Shown here: in pieces, positions 43,339 through 51,161 of the stretch | Layout of the letters: each line of letters begins with the position of its first letter | Numbering within the stretch: position 1 is the stretch's first letter | Assembly: GCA_036387335.1 (NCBI GenBank) | Contig: DASVTZ010000110.1 | Coordinates: 23,650 to 87,649, forward strand | Length of the DNA stretch: 64,000 nucleotides | Direction of reading: 5' to 3' | DNA from: Longimicrobium sp. | GTDB lineage: Bacteria; Gemmatimonadota; Gemmatimonadetes; Longimicrobiales; Longimicrobiaceae | Position numbers and translations under genes: made by a program | Notes under the pieces: model-generated | Told to the model about the DNA's origin: nothing | Database searches by the model: none | What the model saw: the letters and a program-made list of their open reading frames with translations, nothing else

Positions 43339-44862
43339 GTGACTGCCACCGCCACTCCACATCCGCGCGAGGTCCTTTCCCGAGGCGAGCAGCGCTTCGA
43401 GCGGCTGCGGAACCGTGCGGGGTTCGTGGTGGCGCCGCTGGTGTTCGCGGCGTTGCTGCTGGCGCCCATGGAAGGGCTGAAGCCGGAGGCGCACCGGCTG
43501 GCCGCGGTGATGGCGGCGGTGGTGGTGCTGTGGATCACGGAGGCGCTTCCCATGCCGGCGACGGCGCTGCTGGGCGCGGCGGCGTGCGTGGTGCTGCGCG
43601 TGGCGCCCGCAAAAGAGGTGTTCGCGCCCTTTGCCGATCCGCTGATCTTCCTCTTCATCGGCTCGTTCATCCTGGCGCGGGCGATCTTTCTGCACGCGCT
43701 CGACCGGCGCGTGGCCTTCGCGGTGCTCACGATTCCTTGGATCGGGGGACGTCCCGCGCGGGTGCTGCTGGCGTTCGGGGCGGTGACGGCGGCGCTGAGC
43801 GCGTGGATGTCGAACACCGCCACCACCGCCATGATGTTCGGGATCGGGATGTCGATCCTGGGCGTGATGCACGGCACGGCGGCCGGGGGTTCTGAGATCG
43901 ATCCGCGCTACGCCACGGGGCTGATGCTGATGACCAGCTTCGCCGCCTCCATCGGCGGCCTGGCGACGCCCATCGGCACGCCGCCGAACGTGATCGGCAT
44001 TGGCTTCATCCGTACGCTGCTCAAGGTGGAGGTGACCTTCTTCGAGTGGATGTCGGTGGGGGTGCCGGTGGTGCTCGTGCTCTTCGCCGCGCTCTACCTG
44101 TACCTCAACTGGCTCTCGCCGGCGGGGGTGAGCACGCTGGGCGAGGGCGCGGAGCTGATCCGCCGCGAGCGCGCATCGCTGGGTCCCTGGACGCGCGGGC
44201 AGCGCTCCGTCGCCATCGCGTTCGGGGTGACGGCGGCGCTCTGGGTGGTGCCGGGGGTGTTCGCGCTCGTCGTGGGCGAGGCGAGCCCCGTCTATCGCGA
44301 GATGAACGCGCGGGTGCCGGAGGCGGTCGCGGCGCTGATAGGGGCGTTTCTCCTCTTCGTCCTACCCGGTAGCGCGCCCGGCGAGAAGGCGATCGATTGG
44401 GAGCAGGCGGTGCGGATCGACTGGGGGGTGATCCTGCTGTACGGCGGCGGTTTCGCGCTGGGAGTGCTGTCTTTCAACACCGGGCTGGCGGAGTCGGTGG
44501 GGCGGGGGATCACGCACCTTCTTCCGCTCCACGGCGACTTCGGGCTGCTGGTGGCATCCGTGATCGTGGCCGTGCTCGTGAGCGAGACGACCAGCAACAC
44601 CGCCTCCGCCAACATGGTGGTGCCGGTCGTAATCTCCATCGCCACCGCGGCCGGCGTCGATCCGCTCGCCCCGGCCCTGGGCGCGACGATGGCCGCCAGC
44701 CTGGGCTTCATGCTCCCAGTCTCGACGCCGTGCAACGCGATCGTCTACGGCTCCGGCTACGTCCCGCTGATGCGGATGGTGCGGTACGGGCTGATCCTGG
44801 ACGTGATCGGCGTGGTCGTGATCGTGGCGGCGGTGTCGATTCTCGCGCCGGTGTTGCGGTGA
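43339..44862 (+). CDS. DASS/SLC13-family sodium:carboxylate symporter
   Basis: With the GTG at 43339 the protein is 507 residues with about 12 hydrophobic spans. The two family-defining SNT substrate/sodium motifs are present: SAWMSNTATTAMMFGIGM with GGLATPIGTPPNVIG after it, and ETTSNTASANMVVPV with MLPVSTPCNAIVYGSG. Members import di- or tricarboxylates or sulfate with sodium. The substrate cannot be assigned. The start is uncertain because no ATG fits well, but the transmembrane core is unaffected. Confidence 0.9.
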   Translation: MTATATPHPREVLSRGEQRFERLRNRAGFVVAPLVFAALLLAPMEGLKPEAHRLAAVMAAVVVLWITEALPMPATALLGAAACVVLRVAPAKEVFAPFADPLIFLFIGSFILARAIFLHALDRRVAFAVLTIPWIGGRPARVLLAFGAVTAALSAWMSNTATTAMMFGIGMSILGVMHGTAAGGSEIDPRYATGLMLMTSFAASIGGLATPIGTPPNVIGIGFIRTLLKVEVTFFEWMSVGVPVVLVLFAALYLYLNWLSPAGVSTLGEGAELIRRERASLGPWTRGQRSVAIAFGVTAALWVVPGVFALVVGEASPVYREMNARVPEAVAALIGAFLLFVLPGSAPGEKAIDWEQAVRIDWGVILLYGGGFALGVLSFNTGLAESVGRGITHLLPLHGDFGLLVASVIVAVLVSETTSNTASANMVVPVVISIATAAGVDPLAPALGATMAASLGFMLPVSTPCNAIVYGSGYVPLMRMVRYGLILDVIGVVVIVAAVSILAPVLR

Positions 44863-44865
44863 GGA

Positions 44866-45257
44866 AGTGCTAAGTCCTAAGTCCTAAGTCCTAAGTGCTG
44901 GACCGCAGTGCGTTAGTGCGTTAGTGCGGGAGTGCGAAGAAAGGTGGGGTCCCTCCCCCTCTGTCATCCTGAGCGACGCGCCGCACGGATCTCGCCCGCA
45001 CGCGAATTTATGGCGCGGAGCGAAGGATCTACTGCGCGTAGCGAGAGGTTCGCATCGCACCCCGGGCCTCCTGCCTCGCCGGCTAGATCCTTCGATCGCC
45101 GCAACAGAAGGCCGTGCTACCCAGGCATCCGTTGGGCGGCTCTCTCAGGATGACAAAATGGGGTGGAAGGCCGAGGTGGGCAGCTGCCAATAGGCACTCA
45201 GCACTTAGCACTTAGCACTTAGCACTTAGCACTTAGCACTTTGCACTAAGCACTCAC
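44866..45257. repeat. Composite repeat: heptamer arrays flanking a MITE-like element
   Basis: From left to right: AGTGCTA/AGTCCTA units (44866-44902), AGTGCGTT units (to about 44937), the MITE-like element at 44962-45155, then TAGCACT units (about 45196-45257). The right array is the reverse complement of the left, so the whole composite is symmetric. It fills the gap between the transporter and thioesterase genes. Confidence 0.75.
44962..45155. repeat. MITE-like element, copy 2
   Basis: The element begins TGTCATCCTGAG (44962-44973) and ends CTCAGGATGACA (45144-45155), a perfect 12-bp terminal inverted repeat. Internal sequence (GCGCGGAGCGAAGGATCTAC, GGCTAGATCCTTCG) closely matches the copy at 20691-20886. 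There is no coding capacity. Confidence 0.75.
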
Positions 45258-45285
45258 GCCCCGAACACCTATCTCGCCATACTAC

Positions 45286-46143
45286 ATGAGCTACCGTCTA
45301 CAGGACCTCCTGGCGCTTCTCGACCTCGAACACATCGAGGAAAACATCTTCCGCGGGACGAACCGCGACATCGGGTCGGGGCGGGTGTTCGGGGGGCAGG
45401 TGCTGGGGCAGGCGCTGGTGGCGGCGGGAAGGACGGTAGGCGACGACCGCGTGGCGCACTCGCTCCACGGCTACTTCATCCTCCCCGGCGACCTGGGCGC
45501 GCCCATCGTGTACCTGGTCGACCGGCTGCGCGACGGGAAGAGCTTCACCACGCGGCACGTGACGGCCGTCCAGCACGGGCGCGCCATCTTCAACATGGCC
45601 GCGTCTTTCCAGGTGCCGGAGCCCGGCATCGAGCACCAGGTGGATGCGCCCGCCGTGCCCGACCCGGAGGGGCTGCCGCGCGAGCTGGACCTGGTGCGCG
45701 CCGTCGCGGACCGCATCCCCGAGCCGCTGCGGGCGATCTACACCCAGGACCGCCCCATCGACTTCCGCCCCGTGCACCCGGTGGACCCGTTTCGCCCCAC
45801 GCCGCGTGACCCCGCCAAGCACGTCTGGTTCCGCGCCGTCGGCGAGATGCCGGCGGACACGCTGCGCCACCAGGCGGTGCTGGCGTACGCGTCGGACTAC
45901 GGGCTGCTGGGCACGGCGCTCCTCCCCCACGGCCTCACCTTTCAGCGCCCCGAGCTCCAGGCCGCCACCCTCGACCACGCCCTCTGGTTCCACCGCCCCT
46001 TCCGCGCGGACGAATGGCTCCTCTTCTCCACCGATAGCCCCATCGCCACCGGCGCGCGCGGCTTCACGCGCGGAAGTTTGTACGACCGCGAGGGGCGGCT
46101 CGTGGCGTCCGTGGCGCAGGAGGGGCTGCTGCGGATGCGCTGA
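45286..46143 (+). CDS. tesB: Acyl-CoA thioesterase II
   Basis: The 285-residue protein is a double hot-dog thioesterase of the TesB type. N-terminal blocks are LDLEHIEENIFRG, GRVFGGQVLGQALVAA and VAHSLHGYFILPGD. C-terminal blocks are HQAVLAYASDYGLLGTALLP and LDHALWFHRPFRADEWLL, which include the catalytic Asp/Gln/Thr region. It hydrolyses medium- and long-chain acyl-CoA in the cytoplasm. It stands alone behind the repeat composite. Confidence 0.93.
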   Translation: MSYRLQDLLALLDLEHIEENIFRGTNRDIGSGRVFGGQVLGQALVAAGRTVGDDRVAHSLHGYFILPGDLGAPIVYLVDRLRDGKSFTTRHVTAVQHGRAIFNMAASFQVPEPGIEHQVDAPAVPDPEGLPRELDLVRAVADRIPEPLRAIYTQDRPIDFRPVHPVDPFRPTPRDPAKHVWFRAVGEMPADTLRHQAVLAYASDYGLLGTALLPHGLTFQRPELQAATLDHALWFHRPFRADEWLLFSTDSPIATGARGFTRGSLYDREGRLVASVAQEGLLRMR

Positions 46144-46154
46144 CATCGCTTTTC

Positions 46155-46206
46155 TCGAGCCGGCTTCAGCCGCCTTCCCGTGGTTCCAGCCAGGGATTGA
46201 TCCCCC
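46155..46206. repeat. GGTTCCAG hairpin repeat, copy B
   Basis: TCGAGCCGGCTTCAGCCGCC followed by TTCCCGTGGTTCCAGCC and a decayed AGGGATTGATCCCC hairpin. It begins 12 bp after the tesB stop. Copies A and C are at 37946 and 63813; in B the terminal hairpin is imperfect. Confidence 0.7.
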
Positions 46207-46337
46207 GGCGCCTCCAAACCCGGCCATGTCGCCCGCATAGGTCACCTTCCCCATGCCGGGCCGCCCCGCCTCCCGCATCATTCCCCGAGAAGGTGAAGTA
46301 GGTGCAACTGTGGACTTCCGGCGACAGGAGGAAGCTG

Positions 46338-46418
46338 ATGTATACGAGGCCGATTCACTGGATTCTGGGGTGGTCGCGCGCCGCGACCCTGCTGGTGCTC
46401 GCGTACCTGGCGGCCTGA
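46338..46418 (+). CDS. 26-residue hydrophobic small protein or leader peptide
   Basis: ATG at 46338 lies 6 bp after a perfect AGGAGG. The 26-codon frame encodes a peptide with a charged N-terminus and a membrane-like C-terminal half (SRAATLLVLAYLAA), ending 11 bp before the next lipoprotein gene. The strong Shine-Dalgarno supports translation. It could be a small membrane protein, or a leader that couples translation to the lipoprotein gene. No regulatory hairpin is evident between them. Confidence 0.5.
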   Translation: MYTRPIHWILGWSRAATLLVLAYLAA

Positions 46419-46429
46419 GGGGTGGCGCG

Positions 46430-47140
46430 ATGACCATCACACGGACGAGGCTCGCGATCGGGCTGCTGGCGCTGAGCGCGTCGGGGTGCGCGACGACGAG
46501 GATGGCGATGCCGCCCACCCTGGCGGCGGCGCCGGAGTGGAGCGTGCGGCCGCGCAACCAGTGGCGCGCCGACGGGCCGTTGCGCGTGGGGCCGTTCGAG
46601 GCACACCGCATCGACCGCCACGGCATCCGCCAGCGCGGCGGCATCGTGGACGCGCTCAAGGGGAAGACCGAGTTCCAGCAGCGCTACGAGTTCATGCTGC
46701 GCGACACCGCCGCGGCGGGCGACCTGTGGGCGGTGCGCTGCGACAACCGCGACATCGAGCGCGGCTTCAAGCTCGGCAGCGTGGAGCTGTCGCTGGACGA
46801 CCGTACCTCGCTCGAATGCTCGCTCCAGCCGCCGGGCGAACCGTCCCGGGCGTGGACGCTGCGCATCGTCGGGGCGGGCGATGGGGCTCCCGGTGGCACC
46901 CTGCGCCGCGACGAGGTGAGCTACGAGATCGAGGGAGAGAACCCTCCCGGCGGGCAGACGGACTGCTGCGGTGCGCTGGGATACGTCCTGCGGCGCGAGG
47001 GGCGGGTGATCGGAGCGGTGGAGCAGGTCAACTGGGGAAGCGTGCGCGTGGCCCCCGAGGTCGGGCGCGACGAGGGGAGCCTGCTGGCGGCCACGGCGGT
47101 CGCGCTCATCCTGCAGTCGAAGCTGATCCAGGAATCCTGA
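46430..47140 (+). CDS. Hypothetical lipoprotein
   Basis: With ATG at 46430 the product is 236 residues, opening with a lipoprotein signal (LAIGLLALSASGCATT). The mature protein is beta-rich, with a repeated strand pattern and cysteines in VRCDNRD, LECSL and TDCCGALGYVLRREG. Its ending (DEGSLLAATAVALILQSKLI) is a helix. I do not recognise a family. The 26-residue frame just upstream probably shares its transcript. Confidence 0.65.
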   Translation: MTITRTRLAIGLLALSASGCATTRMAMPPTLAAAPEWSVRPRNQWRADGPLRVGPFEAHRIDRHGIRQRGGIVDALKGKTEFQQRYEFMLRDTAAAGDLWAVRCDNRDIERGFKLGSVELSLDDRTSLECSLQPPGEPSRAWTLRIVGAGDGAPGGTLRRDEVSYEIEGENPPGGQTDCCGALGYVLRREGRVIGAVEQVNWGSVRVAPEVGRDEGSLLAATAVALILQSKLIQES

Positions 47141-47165
47141 GTCCGTCGTCGTGTACTAGCCGCGG

Positions 47166-47212
47166 GCCGCGGTGCTGAAGGAGAGCGCGATCTCTCCCGA
47201 TAGCACCGCGGC
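47166..47212. terminator. Two-part hairpin between convergent genes
   Basis: GCCGCGGTGCT (47166-47176) pairs perfectly with AGCACCGCGGC (47202-47212), and inside it GGAGAG pairs with CTCTCC. It lies between the rightward lipoprotein stop (47140) and the leftward cyclophilin stop (47236), where a bidirectional terminator is expected. There is no T-run. Confidence 0.55.
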
Positions 47213-47235
47213 TCGCATCACGTTGGAAGACATCG

Positions 47236-48663
47236 TCACCTTCGCGCGGCTGGCTCTACTCGCATGGACGCCACCACGTCGCCCTCCATGATGCCATCTA
47301 CCACGTCCATCCCCTCCACCACCTGGGCGAAGACGGAGTAGTCGCGGACCAGGCGGGGATTGTCCTTGAGGTTGATGAACCACTGCGCGTCGCCCGTGTC
47401 GTGGCCGCGCGTGCTCATCCCCACGGAACCGCGGGGGTGGGCCACCGTCGCGAGCTCGTCGCGAAGATAGCGCGGGTGGCCGACGTACTCGTTCGTCCCG
47501 GGGCCGCCGCCCTGTACCACGAAGTCCGGCTCCACGCGGTGCCAGTTGCCGCCATCGTAATAGCCGGCGCGCACCAGCGCGAGCACGCGTGCAGCCATGA
47601 TGGGCGCCACGTCGCCGCGCAGCCGCACCACGAACGACCCGCCGCCCGCGTCGCGCGACATCGCAACGCGGACGCGCACCTCCTTACCCAACGCCAGCGC
47701 GACCGCATCCGGCGGGAGATCGACCTGCGGCCCGGGCGGGCGGTCGTCGCTCGCGGGGCGTCCGGCTGCTTCGAGGAGCGCCACGCGTACGTCGCGCTCG
47801 GAGTCGTTCGCGCGGCGCACCCAGCGCTCGAACAGGGAGTCGGCGGCCGCGCGTGTTGCGGGTGCGGGAGAACCCTTCAGCGCGATGGCGGCGGCGCGGA
47901 CGGCCTGCGCCTGGTCCCCGTGTAGGGCGGCCAGGTACACGTCGTCCGCCGCGTGGCCCGCCAGCTTCGAGAGCGCGTCGATCGCCGCCTCCTGCACGTT
48001 GCCGTCGCGGTCGCGCGCGAGGGTGCGCAGGCGTGGCGTGTCGGCGAGTGCGGCGGCGGCGCGGGCGGCGTACAGGCGAACGTGCCAGTCGGGATGCGTG
48101 GCGAGACGGCCGAGCCGCGTGCGCGCCTGCTCCGGGGCGACGCGCGCGAGCGCGACCGCCGCGTGCGCACCCGCATGCCACGAGACCCCGCCCGCCGCGC
48201 GCCGGCGCGTGTCCGCGGGGAGCGCGTCCACCCATCTCGCCAGCACGCGCACGAAGGCGGAATCGGCGCCGCACGACGGCGCCGCCACGCCGGCCGCCCG
48301 CAGGCGCACGTGCCATACGGAGTCTGCCAGCGCCGTTCGCAGCGCCGCGCAGTCCGCGCCTCGAGTGGCGAGCGCGCGGTAGCGGAGGCGCCATGCCGGC
48401 TCCGGCCAGGCGCGGGGCGCGGCCATCGGCGGCAGCGAATCGCGCGCGGCGAACAGCGGATCGCGGATGCGACCGAGCGCCCGGTGCGCGATCAGCCGCA
48501 CGCGCGGGTCGGCGTGCCGCAGCCCGATCGCGATCTCCGCGGCCGCCGAGTCACGCCGGTCCTCCGCCACCAGGATCCGGCCGACGAGGGCCGAGTCGGC
48601 GCGCGTCTGCGCCCGCGCCGCGGCGGGTACCAGCAGCAGGAACAGAATCCAGAGTTTCCTCAT
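47236..48663 (-). CDS. Exported peptidyl-prolyl isomerase (cyclophilin) with HEAT repeats
   Basis: The 475-residue protein has a signal peptide (LWILFLLLVPAAARAQ), then about 280 residues of HEAT-like helical repeats (PRVRLIAHRALGRI, WHVRLYAARAAAALAD, GNVQEAAIDALSKLAG). The C-terminal cyclophilin domain has the blocks AGYYDGGNWHRVEPDFVVQG and AQWFINLKDNPRLVRDYSVF. Several active-site positions (F/R, Q, W/H) look typical. It probably assists folding in the periplasm, with the HEAT array as a protein-binding scaffold. Confidence 0.88.
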   Translation of the reverse strand: MRKLWILFLLLVPAAARAQTRADSALVGRILVAEDRRDSAAAEIAIGLRHADPRVRLIAHRALGRIRDPLFAARDSLPPMAAPRAWPEPAWRLRYRALATRGADCAALRTALADSVWHVRLRAAGVAAPSCGADSAFVRVLARWVDALPADTRRRAAGGVSWHAGAHAAVALARVAPEQARTRLGRLATHPDWHVRLYAARAAAALADTPRLRTLARDRDGNVQEAAIDALSKLAGHAADDVYLAALHGDQAQAVRAAAIALKGSPAPATRAAADSLFERWVRRANDSERDVRVALLEAAGRPASDDRPPGPQVDLPPDAVALALGKEVRVRVAMSRDAGGGSFVVRLRGDVAPIMAARVLALVRAGYYDGGNWHRVEPDFVVQGGGPGTNEYVGHPRYLRDELATVAHPRGSVGMSTRGHDTGDAQWFINLKDNPRLVRDYSVFAQVVEGMDVVDGIMEGDVVASMRVEPAARR

Positions 48664-48816
48664 GCCTCACGCGCGTCCGAGTGGAGGTTGGGGCCGTTGC
48701 TCGCGCCGCTGTAGTTAATACCTCTCGAAAGAGGAGTCCAGTAGCGCGGAGTGCGGTGCGGCGCGGTCTCTGCAACGCAGGTAGCCATCGCGAGACGAGT
48801 TACCCGAGCCGAGCCC

Positions 48817-50022
48817 ATGAGACGAGCCGTCCCCTGCATCGCCGTCCTGATCCTCACCACGCTGGCGGCGGGGTGCAGGGACGCGGGCGGGCCGCGCGAA
48901 GTGCGGGAGGAGCCGCCCGGCATCGTGGAGCGCGCCCTCACGCCCAGCCCCACGCCCATTCCGGACTCCGCCCTCGCGCTGGCGGCGCAGATGGTGAAGA
49001 ACCGCGTGGAGCGCGAATGGTTTCCCGGCGCGGCGCTGGCCCTCGGCAACCGCGCGCTGATCCAGGGGGTGGAGGCGTTCGGGAAGCTCACCTGGGACGA
49101 GGACGCGCCCGCCGTGAGCGCGGACTCCACGCTCTTCGACCTCGCCTCGCTCACCAAGGTGGTCGCCACGACGGCGGCGGTGATGGCGCTGGTGGAGGAT
49201 GGAAGGCTCACGCTGGATGACCCCGTGCGCCGCTGGGTGCCCCAGTTCTCCGGGGGCGACAAGGACAGCGTGACCGTGCGCATGCTGCTGACGCACACGG
49301 GCGGGGTGCGCGCGGGGGCGAGCGACATCGCCAGCGAGGTGCCGGGCGACGTGCGGCGCTACCTCATCACCCGCCCGCTCGCCCTGAAGCCCGGCGAGGA
49401 CGTCCTGTACTCCGACATCGGCTTCGTCATCCTGTTCATCGTGGCCCAGCGCGCGGCGGACGAGCCCCTGCCGGCCTACCTCAAGCGCCGCGTGTGGGGT
49501 CCGCTGGGGATGGCATCCACCCGGATGGGCGTGCCCACGCCGTGCGCGAAGTGCGCGCCGACGCTGCACCTGGAGGAGATGGACGGCCCCTACACCGGCG
49601 GCTCCTACGACGAGGTGGGGCGGCGGCTGGACGGGGTGGCGGGGAACGCGGGGGCGTTCAGCACGGCGCACGACCTGGCGCGCTTCGCCGCGATGATGGC
49701 CAACGAGGGGCGGCTGGGAAACGTGCGCATCTTCCAGAAGCGCACCGTCCGCGAGTTCGTCGTGCCGCAGCCCGGCGCGGGGACGCGGGCGCTGGGATGG
49801 GAGGTGTACTGCCGCGAGGGCGTGGTACCCGACCACGCGACGTGCAAGGACATCCTCGCCTTCGGCCACACGGGTGCGACCGGCACATCGCTCTGGATCG
49901 AGCCGAGCGGGCGAAGCTGGGTGGTGCTCCTCAGCAACCGCACCTACATTCCCAAGCAGCCCGACGAGGACATGCAGATGTTCCGGCGCCGGCTGTTCCG
50001 GGCGATCCTGCCCGGCGAGTAG
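48817..50022 (+). CDS. Class C beta-lactamase-like serine hydrolase, lipoprotein
   Basis: The ATG at 48817 gives 401 residues beginning with a lipoprotein signal (VPCIAVLILTTLAAGCRD). The serine hydrolase motifs are FDLASLTKVVATTAAV (SxxK), YSDIGFVIL (YxN-like, here YSD) and FGHTGATGTSLWI (HTG). These fit the beta-lactamase/D-Ala-D-Ala carboxypeptidase/esterase fold. The YSD variant is common in esterases of the family, so peptidoglycan or ester hydrolysis is more likely than antibiotic resistance. Monocistronic. Confidence 0.88.
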   Translation: MRRAVPCIAVLILTTLAAGCRDAGGPREVREEPPGIVERALTPSPTPIPDSALALAAQMVKNRVEREWFPGAALALGNRALIQGVEAFGKLTWDEDAPAVSADSTLFDLASLTKVVATTAAVMALVEDGRLTLDDPVRRWVPQFSGGDKDSVTVRMLLTHTGGVRAGASDIASEVPGDVRRYLITRPLALKPGEDVLYSDIGFVILFIVAQRAADEPLPAYLKRRVWGPLGMASTRMGVPTPCAKCAPTLHLEEMDGPYTGGSYDEVGRRLDGVAGNAGAFSTAHDLARFAAMMANEGRLGNVRIFQKRTVREFVVPQPGAGTRALGWEVYCREGVVPDHATCKDILAFGHTGATGTSLWIEPSGRSWVVLLSNRTYIPKQPDEDMQMFRRRLFRAILPGE

Positions 50023-50390
50023 GCGCGCGTCTCTTTTGGGACGCCGCGTGTAACGAAGTCACCGCCGCGGCGCGTTGCGGAGGAAAAACGGTCGTGCGCT
50101 TGCGCATCGGCCCTCCGTATCGTATGCATGGCGACGTGCAGCGAAGCACGCCTGCAGCGGGGTCTTTCAGAGCCCCGAAAGCGGTTTCTGTGCTGTTTCC
50201 GGCGCGTGCGGAGCGAGCCGCGCCCGCCGTTAGTCGTTCCAACGGATGCGAGGGTGTCCGCGACGAGAGCCGCGGAGAGGTGCCCGAGCCCTTCCGCCAA
50301 GACTCAGCCGCTCCGACGTGCGGCTATACCGTCCCTTTCCCGCCTAACCGTTAACATCGCGGAAGGGCCTCACCACCCAGAGCGACGACC
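50023..50390. other. Intergenic region, no feature seen
   Basis: About 370 bp after the serine hydrolase. Open frames are short and unlike protein. It contains GGGTCTTTCAGAGCCCC, a weak hairpin, but no confident terminator, promoter or repeat. Confidence 0.4.
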
Positions 50391-50657
50391 ATGGAAAGCA
50401 CCCTGTCCTATCCCAAAGACGCGCCGCCGCTGGAGCTGGGCGCGGACGACGTCCTCCGCGTTCCGGAGCGCTGCCCGCACAACGGCCCCGCGCGCCTGGC
50501 CAAGACGGTGCGCGCATCGGAGCCGCCGGAGAGCCGCTGGCGGACGATGGTGGACTACGCGTGCAGCTTCGGCTGCCACATCGTCCACGAGGGGCCGGTG
50601 TGGCCTGAAGTGGTGCGCACGGAAGAGGCGGGGCGGAGGCTGGCGATCCTGGGCTAG
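50391..50657 (+). CDS. Small hypothetical protein with two cysteine clusters
   Basis: The 88-residue frame contains RVPERCPHNGPARLA and VDYACSFGCHIVHEG, so three or four cysteines and nearby histidines that could bind metal. There is no signal peptide. The Shine-Dalgarno is weak. I recognise no family. It stands alone between a 370-bp gap and a palindromic repeat. Confidence 0.5.
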   Translation: MESTLSYPKDAPPLELGADDVLRVPERCPHNGPARLAKTVRASEPPESRWRTMVDYACSFGCHIVHEGPVWPEVVRTEEAGRRLAILG

Positions 50658-50671
50658 ACAGTACGGAAGGC

Positions 50672-50757
50672 CTCACGCGGAGACGCGGAGACGCGAAGAA
50701 GGACAAAGAGCCGTCCAGTGGCAGTTCTCTCTCTGCGTCTCCGCGCCTCCGCGTGAG
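50672..50757. repeat. Short (86-bp) palindromic element, CTCACGCGGAG family
   Basis: CTCACGCGGAG (50672-50682) and CTCCGCGTGAG (50747-50757) form a perfect terminal inverted repeat, and the adjacent GACGCGGAGACGCGAAGAA and TTCTCTCTGCGTCTCCGCG arms are nearly complementary. It is the most compact full copy in the window. Confidence 0.85.
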
Positions 50758-50782
50758 CCAATTAGGATGACGGTGACACGAA

Positions 50783-50817
50783 GAAGCCCGGCGGCCGAAG
50801 TGCGGCTGCCGGGCTTC
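50783..50817 (-). terminator. Hairpin terminator of the xse operon
   Basis: GAAGCCCGGC (50783-50792) pairs perfectly with GCCGGGCTTC (50808-50817), with a smaller inner pairing. It starts 14 bp beyond the leftward xseB stop at 50831. Confidence 0.65.
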
Positions 50818-50830
50818 GTCTGTTTGTAAG

Positions 50831-51076
50831 CTATGCTTCGGAGGGCGGCGGGCCGTCGCCCATGAGGACTTCGATCTCGGCGGCGGCGTGCTGCAGGATG
50901 CCGCGGGCGGCCATCACCAGCTCGCACCCCTCGCGATAGAGGCGCATGTGGTCCTCGAGCTCCAGGTCGTCGCGGTCCATCTCGCGGCGGATCAGCTCCA
51001 GGCGCCGCAGGACGGTTCCCAGGCGCGGGGGCTCGCCGGCGGGCGGGGTGAGGGTGAACTCCTCGATCTCGGGCAC
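50831..51076 (-). CDS. xseB: Exodeoxyribonuclease VII small subunit
   Basis: The 81-residue protein has the XseB core: LGTVLRRLELIRREMDRDDL, LELEDHMRLYREGCELVMAA, and a helix ending AAAEIEVLMGD. The first 20 residues are an unconserved extension. It joins XseA in the single-strand-specific exonuclease VII. The order xseA-xseB is normal, but an 85-bp heptamer array separates the two genes here. Confidence 0.93.
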   Translation of the reverse strand: MPEIEEFTLTPPAGEPPRLGTVLRRLELIRREMDRDDLELEDHMRLYREGCELVMAARGILQHAAAEIEVLMGDGPPPSEA

Positions 51077-51085
51077 GGAAACTCC

Positions 51086-51159
51086 TTAAGTGCTAAGTGC
51101 TAAGTCCTAAGTGCTAAAGTGCTGTTACTTAGCACTTGGCACTCAGCACTTAGCACTTC
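51086..51159. repeat. Symmetric AGTGCTA/TAGCACT heptamer array inside the xse operon
   Basis: Several AGTGCTA or AGTCCTA units (from 51086) are followed, after GTTACT near 51124, by the complementary TAGCACT/GGCACTC units to 51159. The array could fold into one hairpin of imperfect repeats. It fills the whole gap between xseA and xseB. Confidence 0.75.
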
Positions 51160-51161
51160 TG

